Under the pieces are notes generated by a model. It was given only the letters and a program-made list of their open reading frames with translations. It was not told the DNA's origin and made no database searches. Positions 1 to 12,437 of a DNA stretch of 64,000 bases are shown in pieces. Position numbers and translations under genes: made by a program. This DNA is from Heterocephalus glaber (lineage: Eukaryota; Chordata; Mammalia; Rodentia; Bathyergidae). Location of the stretch: the NCBI RefSeq assembly GCF_000247695.1, contig NW_004624795.1, forward strand, positions 3,669,047 through 3,733,046. The letters run 5' to 3'. Position 1 is the first letter of the stretch, and each line of letters begins with the position of its first letter.

Positions 1-1807
1 ATATAAAGTGTAGAAAAGTAATTCTGTTACTATACATTAGTGACGAGCAGTCCAAAATTGAAACTAAGAAAATAGTTTCATGCACAGTAAAAATCAAATA
101 TTTACAAATAAGTTTAACAAAAGAAGTACAAGATTGGTGCACTGAAAATCACCAAACATTACTGGAGAAATTAAAGGGGATATAAAATGGAGAAACAGAA
201 TCCTAGCACTGGGGAGGCTGAGGCAGGAGAATTGCCTCGAGTTCGAGGCCAGCCTGAGCTATATAGTGAGTTCAAGGCCAGTCTGGACTACATAGACCCT
301 CTCAAAAAAAAAAAAAATGGAATGACAATCTGTGTTCACCCTTTGGAATATGTAACATTGTTGAGGTGGCAGCAGATCTCTCCAAATTAATTTATAGATT
401 CAGTACAATTCCTGGCAGAATCTGTTTTTGTTTTTTTTTAAGAAACTGACAGGTTGGTCCTAAAATGTATGAGAGAATGCAGTAGTCAAAACAATTTTTT
501 AAAATGAAGAACAATATTGGAAGATCAAGGATGGTGGCTCATGCCTGTAATCCTAGCAGTCTGAGAAGCTGAGAAAGGAGGATGGCAAGTTTGAGCTCAG
601 TTTGGACAACTTGTTGACTTAGTGAGATCCTGTCTCAAAATCTAGAAAAAATTTAAGAAGGGATTGGGATACAGTGCCTCAGTATTGGGGAAAAAACATT
701 TTTTTAAGTATATAGAGAGGGCTGGGGATTTAGCTCAGTGGTTCCACCACCTACCTCGAAAGCGCAAGGTCCCAAGAAAGAAAGAAGGAAAGAAAGGAAA
801 GAATATAGAGAAAGCTGGACATGGTGATACATACCTGTAATCCCAGTACTAAGGAGGCTGAGGCAGGAGGATGGTGGGTTTGAGGCCAGCCTGTTTGGCA
901 GTCTCTTACAAAGCTAGGCTTACTGTAGGACCTGTTGTCTGTCCAAAAGATACAAAAGCATTGGTCCACCCAAAGACCTAGGGGGGAGATACATCATCGA
1001 AAAAAGAATGTGTGTTTAACTTTTTTTTTTGGTACTGGGGATTAAACTTGGGACCTTTCGCTTGTGAGGCCGGCAGCGGCACCACTGAGCTAAATCCCCA
1101 GCCCCCAAAAAAGTTCTTAAAGTACAGTGGGTAGTAGTATCAGCTACTTATTGTTCAGCACAATACCAACTCATCTTTCATATGCCTCAGAAAAAATCTA
1201 ATTCTTTTTCCAAGCGTACTAGTGCATCCTTGTAATCCAGCTACAAAGGATGCTGTAACAAGAGGATTGTAAACTCAAGCCCAGCCTAGGCAACTTAGTG
1301 AAGGAGACCTTTCTCACAAAGGGCTGGGCATCTACTTCAGCACTCACTGAATTCAATCCCCAGTATCACAAAAGAAGAAATCTGATTCATTAGTGCAGTG
1401 CAGTTGATTATCTTCAATAGAGATTTAAGTAAAACAACAGAGGCAGGACTTTTGGTCCTCATGTTTGAGCTCATGCTAGCAGAAGCTTGTTAACTTTCTG
1501 GTGTCCTGGATTTGCAGAGTACATGTAGATCCCTGAGTGCTCACTTAAGTGGTGTGCTGTTAATAGCTATTAACGTTTGCCAGTGTGAATCATGAACTTC
1601 CTCCTTCACAACCAGCCTTTCTTTTTCCTTTGTGAATGGTATCAGTCCCTTCTTCAGTGTGAAAGGTCCAGGGCTTAGAGCTGCTTTTGAGAGGGTATGA
1701 AAATTTATTGTCTCTAATGTGCACACATATACTGAGAAAGGTATGTGATACAGTAAGAATGTGTTCTTATTTTGTTTATTCATTATTTTTCCTTTCTCCA
1801 TTTTCAG
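1..1807 (+). other. FBXL20 intron (5' part outside window)
   Basis: No coding exon is recognisable. Contents: B1-type SINE 199-317 (+), B1-ID composite 524-690 (+), ID 719-800 (+), truncated B1 813-892 (+), ID 1021-1106 (-), composite 1216-1378 (+). The remainder is AT-rich unique sequence. Confidence 0.8.
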
Positions 1808-1903
1808 TACATGTACTAGCCTTAGCAAGTTTTGTTCCAAACTCAGGCACCTTGACTTGGCTTCCTGTACATCGATAACAAACATGTCTCTCAAAGCACT
1901 GAG
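1808..1903 (+). CDS. FBXL20: FBXL20 coding exon a (LRR)
   Basis: Acceptor ttttcag before 1808 and donor gtaaat after 1903. Enters on the third base of an Ala codon and leaves after two bases of a Ser codon. Reads TCTSLSKFCSKLRHL and ends NMSLKAL. Confidence 0.95.
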
Positions 1904-4900
1904 GTAAATTCCTTATAATAAGCATGTCCATTAATACATACTTTCATAAACCAATATAAGATTGGGATTGACATCAACCTTGTTTTATGGATATATACTG
2001 TAGTTTTGGATAGATCTTTAGTTTTACCACTGTGCAAGTTACAATTAGAGGAAATACTCAAATGACTCGTGATAATTGGAATTTCTGAACAGCAGTACAA
2101 TTTGTACATGAATGGAGTTTGTGTATTTTTTAACCATTTACCAATCCATTTATTTAAATACAGGATAACCAAAATTGCATATTTTTTGTTAATTTGTATA
2201 AAGTAATATAACAGGAGATAAAAAAACAATTTTATCAAATTTATTCCATACAAGAGTCAACTGGTTGAAATGACATTCAGGATAGTATGTAAACAAACAC
2301 ACTGCCCGGGTGACACATGAGTAAACTGTTAAGTGGTTAAAGTCCTTTACAGATCCAGAAGGTATATCTTAAAAGGGGAATCGAATGCCCCCCTTTTTTG
2401 GGAAACTTACTTTTGGTTATACTTATGCATATAAAGAATTAAGCTGTTTAAAAAGAAAAGAACTGGGCCGGGGATTTAGCTCAGTGCTTCCGGCACCTCC
2501 CTTGCAAGCACAAGGTCCTGAGTTTGATCCCTGGTACCAAAAAAACAAAACAAAAAAAGAATTGAACTATTAAAAAAATTAACCAAGAGTGGTGCTGCAT
2601 GCTTGTAATCTCAGCACTTGGGAGGCTGTGGCAGGAGGATCACTTCAAGTTCCAGGCCAGTGAACTCACTATACAGTGAGACCCTGTCTCAAAAAACAAA
2701 ATTAAAAGTAGATTTAAATAGAATATATAAAAATGTGGCTCCTGTATTTATTTCCTTATTTGTTTTAAATGTGACTCCTTTTAAACCCTCCTTGTGAATA
2801 CTGAGCACATACAAATCTAAGGACTGTTTGCCATGTAGGAGAAGTATGATAACCTTTATTATTTATAAAATATTTTTACATAAATTATCTCATTTATCTG
2901 AGAGTAGATAGAAGAAGATTTCTTCAAAGCTGTCAAGTCCCCAAGTAGTGTTGGTACAACCTTGAGAATATAAAACATTTGGTGTTCATCAGTATTCCAG
3001 CTGTAAAACTAAATTGATAAGGGTAGAAGTGACTGAAGATGAAGGTAATATTGTTCAGGCAGAGATGATTTGGGCATGGTGGTACATACCTGTAACCCTA
3101 GCGCTCTGGGAGACTGAGGCAGGAGAACTGCAAATTGGAGCCCAGGTTGGGCAGTTTAGTAAGACCCTGTCTCAAAGCAGGGTGAGCGCTTGTATTTCCA
3201 GACACCAGGCATCTCTGCACTGCTGATGCTGCATGGAGGCTAAAGCCACACACCCCTCAGCTCCCGTGCCCTCAGATGAGAGCCAGCTCACCTGCTGCTG
3301 GCCGCACACAGGTCAGGCCATCTCTGGGGCTTTAGTGGAGGAGGTAATGTGAGCCGTCCACACCTAACATCACTCACCAAGCGCCTCGGACACTGAGCTG
3401 GAGCAGTAGCAGCAGTCTCATGGGTCTTGCTTTGATGTGATCAGACAGTGTTTGGAGTGTGCCCAGAAGTTTTCGATGGAATGCTGAGACAGTGCAGAGT
3501 TGCAAATAGATTAGACTTAATCAAGAAGTTCCAATCGAAGAACTGGGAAATCAGCTCTGACTCTGTTACTTCAGCATGAAAATGTAATTAATGAATGTAT
3601 AAAATGTAAAAACCTTAAGCGTTTCATTATTAATAGCTCCATTGCTTCAGAACGGCATTGGCAGACAATATTCTGACTGTATCAGCAAGTTCACTGAAGT
3701 GGTATAGAATATAGGGCAGACGTTTCTATGGCCTCTTTAAACCAATTGCTATGATGTTATTACTCTTGGGTTAATGAGAATAAAATTAATTTCTTTCATG
3801 GGGGAACACAGGCCCCACATGTAAATAATACAGACATGTACACATACTTTCAAGTCCTGAATTTTGATTTTGGGTTTGTTTTTTTTTACCAGGGATCGAA
3901 CGCTTTTGAGGCAGGCGGCAGAACCACTGAGCTAAATCCCTGGCCCTCAGGCACTGAATTTAACTCCAGTACCATAAGTAAATAAATAAATTTAATTTTT
4001 TAAATAAAGTTTTTAAAGGGCTGGGGATTTAGCTCAGTGGCGACACCCCTGCCTCGCAAGTGCAAGGTCCTGAGTTTGAACCCCAGTGTCCAAAAGTAAC
4101 TAAATAAATAAAGTTTTTAAAATCTTCATTACTACTACTAATTTGATACTAATAGAATTATTTGATAGGGAATCTGGGTTTAAACCTGAACTCTTAATTG
4201 TAAGAATGCTGTAAAATCGTAAGAGCATTGTAAAATGGAATGAGTCCCTTAGTTCTTGGTTTCTGTCTTTATCAGAGAAACATGCTTGTGCTTTGTACAT
4301 TTTGCCTGGGCTGAGTATGAGAGTACCCTGCAGGTGCCTTTGGGTTAGAGGTAGTGATCTGCTTGTATTGTATGTTCTATTCTAAGCGAGGGGTGTCCAC
4401 TGCTGGAGCAGCTGAACATTTCCTGGTGTGACCAAGTAACCAAGGATGGCATTCAAGCACTAGTGAGAGGCTGCGGGGGACTGAAGGCCTTATTCTTAAA
4501 AGGCTGCACACAGGTAATATTCCATGTAGAGCATATGAAGGTCCAAGGAAATGTAAACTGTGTCAGCATTGCCAAGATGTTTGTTTTGAGGGAAATATGA
4601 GTTCTGCATACTACTGACTATAGTCACATGCTTACCAAAGTTCAGGCATTTTCCTTGAAATGATAGTTGGAGAAAAATTAACATCTGACCAAAAATAAGT
4701 TGGGGACAGGGAAGTAGGGAGATGAGCTTATACTGAGGAAACACCATAGGCAAAAAGGGTTTCATGCAGGGTTTAGTCTGTACTGAAAAGAAAATCTGCC
4801 TGGAGTGATGGCGCACCCCTGTAATCCCAGCACTCAGGAGGCTGAAGCAGGGGGATCACCGTAATTTTGAGGCCAGCCTGGACTATTCAGTGATATTCTG

Positions 4901-7900
4901 TGTCACACAAACGAAACAAAACAAAAAAATATCTTGAGCTTCTGGTTATGTGATCCTGAGAAATACTGATTGGAATGCACCATTATGATCAGTTACCATA
5001 TGTTCTCGGCAGCTTAAGCATGACAGGATCTTCCAGCAGCAGATAAACGCTGTGGGTTCCATTCCTGTCTCCTCCCAAGTTTTTTAAAAGTTTATAGGTA
5101 TCCCCAGTACTGAGAGAGGGAAAAAAAACCACTTTTATAAAGGAAGGGGTATAGGAGTGTGAAAATTATTTTACTTCATAGCCTCTCTACAGCTGGGTTT
5201 GGTGGCACATACCTGTGAGCTCAGCACTCGGAAGGCAGAGGCAGGAGGATCGCCTTGAGTTCGAGGCCAGCCTGGGCTGCATAGTGAGTTCAGGGCCAGC
5301 CTGAACTGCAAAGCGAGACCCTGTCTCAAAACAAAACAAAAAAAGTAGTTCTTCCACAATACTGTGAGGTATATTCATCAGAAATAAAATCCATAAACTC
5401 AGCAGTATTATTTTATCTTTTCCTTGATTTGTAATGTGAATTTGATATGGTAAGAACTGATTATTAGGGCCAAGGATTTAGCTCAGTGGTTCTGCTGCCT
5501 GCCTCGCAAGTGCAAGGACCTGAGTTCTATCCCCAGTACCAAAAAAAAAGAACTGATTCTTTAAAAAAATGAATGTAAACAAAATACTGATAACCCTGCT
5601 AATAATAATTATTCTGTTGTGTGATCATAATTTATTATTTGTGGCTCATTGTTCTTTGAAGCTGGTTGAGAATGTGATAGTGAATGTGTACTCTCTTAGG
5701 GCCAGGGATTTAGCTCAGTGATGCTGCACCTGCCTGGCAAGTGCAAGGTCCTGACAATCCCTCCTAGTACCAGAAAAAAAAAAAAGGAAAAATGTGTACT
5801 CTCTTAAGGCTTGCTCCTTTGAAATAATGCCAGTAACCACCTGTTTTTTTAATCTTTGTAGCTAGAAGATGAAGCTCTCAAGTACATAGGTGCACACTGT
5901 CCTGAGCTGGTGACTCTGAACTTGCAGACTTGCTTAGTAAGCATCCCTTCCCACAAGGCTTCTTTATTAATAATGCCTTTCACTAGTAGTATTGATGTTA
6001 TTGTAAGAGTTTCAAGACCAGTAAGTAGCTTTTCCATAGCATCCATGGGGACACCACACCCACCCACAGATGTCTCTAGTTTTTTTGGGGGGGGGGGGGA
6101 CGGGTTGGTTTTTTGAGAAAGGGTCTCACTGTGTAGTTCAGGCTGGCTTGAACTCACTGTGTAGCCCAGGCTGGTCTCAAACCTATGTGGATTCTCCTGC
6201 CTCAGCCTTCCGAGTGCTGCACTGACAGGTGGTGCCTCCATGGTTTTTGACTCTTATCTGCTTAAGAAAATCTGTCTACATAGCTAGGCATGGTAGCACA
6301 TACCTTCCTCCTCAAACACTTTGTGAGGCTGGAGGTAAGAGAATTCTAAGTTCAAGACCCACCTGAGCAACTTGGTGAGATCTTGCCTGAAAAAGTAAAA
6401 GGGGCTGGGACGTAGCTCAGTGGTAAAAAGAAGATACGTAAGTAAATCAGCACTGAAGACAACAAACAACATACACCTTTTAAGTTATTTCAAGTAGTAT
6501 CTATATTTAGCATTTTGGCTTCTTCAGACCATCTGCTTTTTTGGTGTTTACCCTGTGACCCCCTAAGTTTTACTTAGATAATTTCTTAAACTATTCAGGG
6601 GCCTAGAACACTAGGCCTTTAGCTTTTCTCTCTTACCTTGAAAATTATAGATGTCTTGTAATGAGAGCCCCTCGTAGCAGAAAAAAATATTTTTTGATGA
6701 GTTCTTGTTTGTGCTAGGCCTTCTGCTTGTTATGTCCCTTTTTTGTTTAATCAGTTGGAACTGGAAAGTCTGGTCATTACTCCATTTATAGGTGATACAT
6801 AAAAGGCCACAGGGCCGGGGATTTAGCTCAGTGGTTTCGCCGCCTGTTGCGCAAGCGCAAGGACCCGAGTTCAATCCCCAGTACCAAAAAAAAAAGGCCA
6901 CAATTCAAAGTCATGGTTGCTGACTATCAGAATGTGCCAGTGTTCTTTTTGGTTTGGTTTGGTTTAGCTTGGTTTTTGAGACAGGGTCTTGCTATGTAGT
7001 CCAGGCTGGCCTTGAACTTGCTGTGTAGCCAAGGCTGGCCTCAAATTCACAGTGTTCCTCCTGCCTCAGCCTCCACATTGGTGGGATTACAGGTGTGCAC
7101 CACCATGCCTGGCACCTATGTTCGTTTATATGGCTGAAATGTTTGCCCTGAGAAAACAAGCTTAATAATTGTAAACATGAAGCTATCATCTTATAGTTCT
7201 AGGGGAAAATTATTCTTGTGCAGCTTCATATGGACTGTGTGTTTTTATATACACACATATATGTGCACTGTGCATACACATGCACATACATGTAACTTCA
7301 CATACCATGCATGCCATGTGGTGGTTTAGTTGGGTTCCCTTTATGCTTCTAGCAGTCACGACTCCAAGTTGGTAAGGATAAAGAGCAATTCTGTCAATGT
7401 ATTGTATTTTTTTCTTTCACTGAAGTCTTAGTACGGGAGTTGTTCCTTCACTACAGCATGATGAAATGCTTTTGTGCACTCATGAGGATTTTTTTTTTTG
7501 GTACTGGGCATTGAACTCGGATCCTTGTGCTTGCACAGCAGGCAGCGAAACCACTGAGCTAAATTCCCGCCCCTTAACTTTTATTTCTTGAGACCGAGTT
7601 CTTGCTAAGTTGAGTTGCTGTCCCCCTGCCGCCCCCTGGCAGAGTGTGAGGTTTACAGATGTGCGCCACCTCCCCTTGGCTGATCATTCTCATCCTTCAC
7701 TGATCTGAAAACATAAAAGTTTAATTTATTTTACTATTTTTAAATTTGGATTAGTTTTGGCAGTGGGACTTTCCTTAGTACTTCCTTATACTTTTGTTTT
7801 TATTTTTTTAATTATTATTTATTTATTTATTTATTTATTTTGGTACCAGGGATTGAACCTTGGGTCCTCAGCTTTCGAGGCAGGTGCCAGAACCACTGAG

Positions 7901-10900
7901 CTAAATCCCCGCCCCCAATACTTTTGTTTTTAAAGAGATGGTCTCACTATGTTGCCCAGAATTCCTGGGCTTAAACAGTCTCCCCCTTCAGCAGGCCAAG
8001 TAGCTAGGACCACAAGTATGTGCCACCACGCCTAGCCAGGCTTTCAAACCTTAAGAAAGGCAGGACAGCACAGCCCTACAGTACTTTTGTAATGCTACTA
8101 TGTGGCACAATTTCCAGTGCCCTGCTACGTTTCCATGATTTAATTCCTGCTTCCACTTCCATCTCCAGTATCCTTATTTAGTAATAATGATACATCGCAT
8201 TATGTGTTGTGTTGCTTTTTCCACATGAATATGTGTCTTTCTTACCATCTAGTTTTCAATCTGTTTTTTGTTTTTTTGTGTGTGTGTGTGTGTTTGGGTG
8301 TTTTGAGGAGGGTTTTTTTGTTTTTGTTTTTTCCTTTCATAAAATTAAGAACATGCTGATTTAAGCAGTGGATATTAGCTGGGCTTGGTGGCACATACCT
8401 CTAATCCTAGTACTCCAAAGGCTGAGGCAGGAGGATCGCCAGGAGTTTGAGGCCAGCCTGGGCTACATAATGAGTTCAGAGCCAGCCTGAACTGCAAAGC
8501 GAGATCCTGTCTCAATTTTAAAAAAGCTTTGGAGTTTTTCTTCTTTTTTCTTTCCCTCAATTGTCCTTACAATTTACGGACCTTGCTTGATTTGACAGGT
8601 GGCAAGGAAGCTTTTAAGCCAACACAAAATTGGTAAATCTGACAGGTTATATTCAAGTGCTCTTAATATCTACAGTGTTAAACCTGGGTGTGGTAGTGCA
8701 CCTTTAATCCTGGCACTTGGGAGTCTGAGGTTGGAGGATTGCTGTGAGTTTGAGGCCAGCCTGAGCTACATAGCAAGACCCTTGTCTCAACAAAAAAAGA
8801 GAAAAGTTTATATGTAACATTTTTTACATCTTTTTGTGTACTTTATTTTATTTAAAATCAATTCAACCCAGGTGTAGTGGCATGCACCTGTAATTTCAGC
8901 ATTTGGGAGGTTGAGGCAGGGTCACTGCGAGTTTGAGGCCAGCCTGAACTACATAGTGAAACCTTGTCTCAAACCCAAATAGGGCCTGAGATTTAGCTCA
9001 GTGGTTCCGCTGCCTGCCTTGAAAGCGCAAGGACCCAAGTTCAATCCCCGGTACCAAAAAAAAAAAAAAAGAAAAAAACCCAAATAGGGCCAGGAATTTA
9101 GCTCAGTGATTGCGCCGCCTGCCTCACAAGCGGAAGGTCCCGAATTTGATCCCCGGTACCCCCCCCCCAAAAAAAATCCAAATAAATAAGTATAAAACAA
9201 CTTTTAAATAATGCAGAATATAACATATCTAGTTAAACACAACTGTTTTATCTCCATAAATTAGAATGTTCTTTATGTTAAGCAATTAAGTCACAGGAAA
9301 AAAATGGATGTTGTGCTGAGATTTCAAATATTATCCAGGGGTTTTTTTGTTTTTGGTTTTTTTCACTGACAAGTTTCAATTTGAATTTGTAAATATGTTT
9401 ATACTATTAAAACACTGCTTTTCTAGCCTGTTTTCTAGGTTTTAAAAATCATTTCATGGAATCTACACACTGACATAGCCCATGCTGTTCCCAGTCTCAT
9501 TAGGTTAAAAGAATTTCATGCTAACGTTTCTTTATACCAGAGGGTAGCACAGATTCCTTTGGAGACTATATCAGAAGTCAAAAGAAGAAACAAAGTGTGT
9601 TCCGTTTCTTTTAGCAGATAGGTCCACTACCTGATTAATATTTAACCTGCCTAGGTTTCTTTTTTGTGTTTTGATTTTCACAGAAGTACTATCTTTTCCC
9701 TTTTTATTCTGCTGAGTTACTGATACCTATGTCTGTTGTCTTTTTTAGCAAATCACAGATGAAGGTCTCATTACTATCTGCAGAGGGTGCCATAAGTTGC
9801 AGTCCCTCTGTGCCTCTGGCTGCTCCAACATCACAGATGCCATTCTGAATGCGCTAGGTCAGAACTGCCCTCGGCTTAGGTAAACGTTTCTTATGTCACT
9901 GAAAAACGTCAAGGAAGGACATCAAAACCCTCCTTTACCCATGTTTATTTCTTGAACCATTAACGTGTTATTTATGCTTTCATATGATTCCTGTCTCAAA
10001 GAAGTTTTTAAACACTGACCCTAAAGTCATGTGTGTTTGTAGGAATGATCCCTAATGTATGGCAGTATTTGGAAACAGTGCTACAGGGTGACCTCTTTTG
10101 CTTTTTTGTTTTGGTTTAGTTTTTTTCAGTACTGGGGATCGAACTCAGGACCTTGCATTTTTGAGGCAAGCACAGCACCACTAAGCTAAATCCCTAGCTC
10201 TGGTGCTTTGTTTTATTTTGTTTTGTTTTTTTCTGGTACTGGGGATTGAACTCAGGACCTTGCACTTAAGAGGCAGGCTCAGCACCACAGAGGTAAATCC
10301 CCGGCCTCTTTTGTGCTGTTGTTATCTTAGAATAGCATGTTTCTCTGTGGCTCCTGTTCTCTATTTGAATATGGGGCTGGTTTATTGTGTTCTATGAGTT
10401 CTCTTTTAGTATGCACATAGTATCAAATCCATACTGATTACAGGGGGTTTTTTTATTACAGTTTTGTAATGAGTAGAAATGATCCCTTTTTTTGTTGTGT
10501 TTTGATGTTTACGTTTTTTGAAGAACCTGAGATGGAACCCAGGCTCTTACACATGCTAGGCAAGCACTCACTGCACCACTGACCTGCATCCCCAGCCCTT
10601 TTTCTATTTTTATTTTTAATTTTTTGGTACCAGGAATGGAAATCGGTCTTGTGCTTCTCAGGCAGGTACGGTGCCACTTAGCTACATCCCTGGCCTTTTC
10701 TATTTTTTTATTTTGAGGTAAGGTTTTTCTAAGTTGCCCAGCTGGCTTTGAACCTGCAATCCTCATGCCTCAGCCTCATGAGTAGCTAGGATTACACATT
10801 TATACCACTGTATCTGGCTATTTGTTTTTGGATTTGGGGGTGGGGGGTGGGTTTGGGTTTGGTTTGGTTTGGTTTGGTTTGGTTTTATTTTGTTTTATTG

Positions 10901-12349
10901 AGGCGCAGGGTCTTCCTTTGTAGTTTAGGCTAGCCCTGAACTCACTATGTAGCCCAGGCTGGCCTGGAACTCTCGGTGATCCTTCTGCCTCAGCCTCCTG
11001 AGTGCGGGGATTACAGGTGTGCGCCATCATGACCAGCTTGCTTTTGTTTTTTAAAACAATGCTTATGCCAGGCACAATGGCACCCAGTTATAACCCCAGG
11101 TATGCAGTAGGCTGGGGCAGGAGGATCACAAGTTTGAGCCCAGCCTGGACAATTTATCAAGATTTTGTCTCAAAATTTAAAAATAAACAACTAAAATGGC
11201 TGGGGATGTAACTGAATATGGAGCACTTGCTTTGACTGTGGGAGGCCCACAAATAAATAAGCAACACTTATAGGTTAGGCATTGCCTTATGTGCTTTACA
11301 AGTATTAATCTATTTAACCTCCATAGCATCATGTAAGTACTGTTACTGATGGGAAAACCAAAACACAGACAAGTGAACTAAGTGTTCATGGTCTCAGAAC
11401 CCTTCCTAAGGCAGGAACAAGAGTTCACAGCCAGGTATTCTGCTCTAGAGCCCATAAAACCACTTGTCTTACATCTAATAATCATTATAAAGCAAGAAAA
11501 CTTCATAAAAATTTTTGATTTACTTGGTGATAAGCCCAACCATAATTGATGAAAGAACATTTGCCTCCAATATAAAAATTCCTTAGTAGAGCATATACTA
11601 GTTGGTCAAAAATGAGTAATATCAGAAATCTGTAGGGGCCGGCGATTTAGCCCAGTGGTTCTGGCACCTGCCTCACAAGCGCAAGGTCCCTGAGTTTAAT
11701 CCCTGATACCAAAAAAAAAGAAAGAAAGAAAATCTGTGGTAACCAGACCTCTCTAAAAATACTCTACAAGCTGGGTTTGGTGGCCCACACCTGTAGTCCC
11801 AGCACTTGGGAGGCTGAGGCAGGAGGATTGCCACATGTTGGAGGCTACATAATGAGTTCAAGGACACCCTGAACTACATAGCAAAACCCTCTCTCAAAAA
11901 AAAACCAAAAGAAAGGGCCAGGGATTTAGCTCAGTGGTGCCGGCACCTGCCTTGCAATTGCAAGGTCCAGAGTTTGATTCCCCGGTACCAAAAAAAAAAC
12001 ATACCAAAAGAAAAGTAAGTACTAAACATTTTTTTTTCTATTGTAAAGGAAAGAGTCTTCAACTCATTTTCCTGTCTGGTTTTACTGTTAGAACCAAAAG
12101 GCTCTCAAATGTGAGAGTCCAAAATTGTGTTTCAGCTGGGCATAGTGGCATATACCTATGATCCCAGAAGCTCAAGAGGCTCAAGGCAGGAGGATCACAA
12201 GTTCCCCAGCCTGGAAAACTTAGCAAAACCTTATCTCAAAATACAATTTTAGGGCCAGGGATTTAGCTCAGTGGTTTTACCGCCTGCTGCACAAGCACAA
12301 GGACCTAAGTTCGATCCCTGGTACCAAAAGAAAAAAATTACAATTTTAA

Positions 12350-12437
<88 letters not shown>

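Noticed and set aside
6830..6880. tRNA-like A and B boxes at very many sites, possible tRNA genes
   Set aside because: The boxes belong to one 75-bp repeat with A-tail present in dozens of diverged copies on both strands. No anticodon stem or acceptor pairing is seen. They are SINEs.
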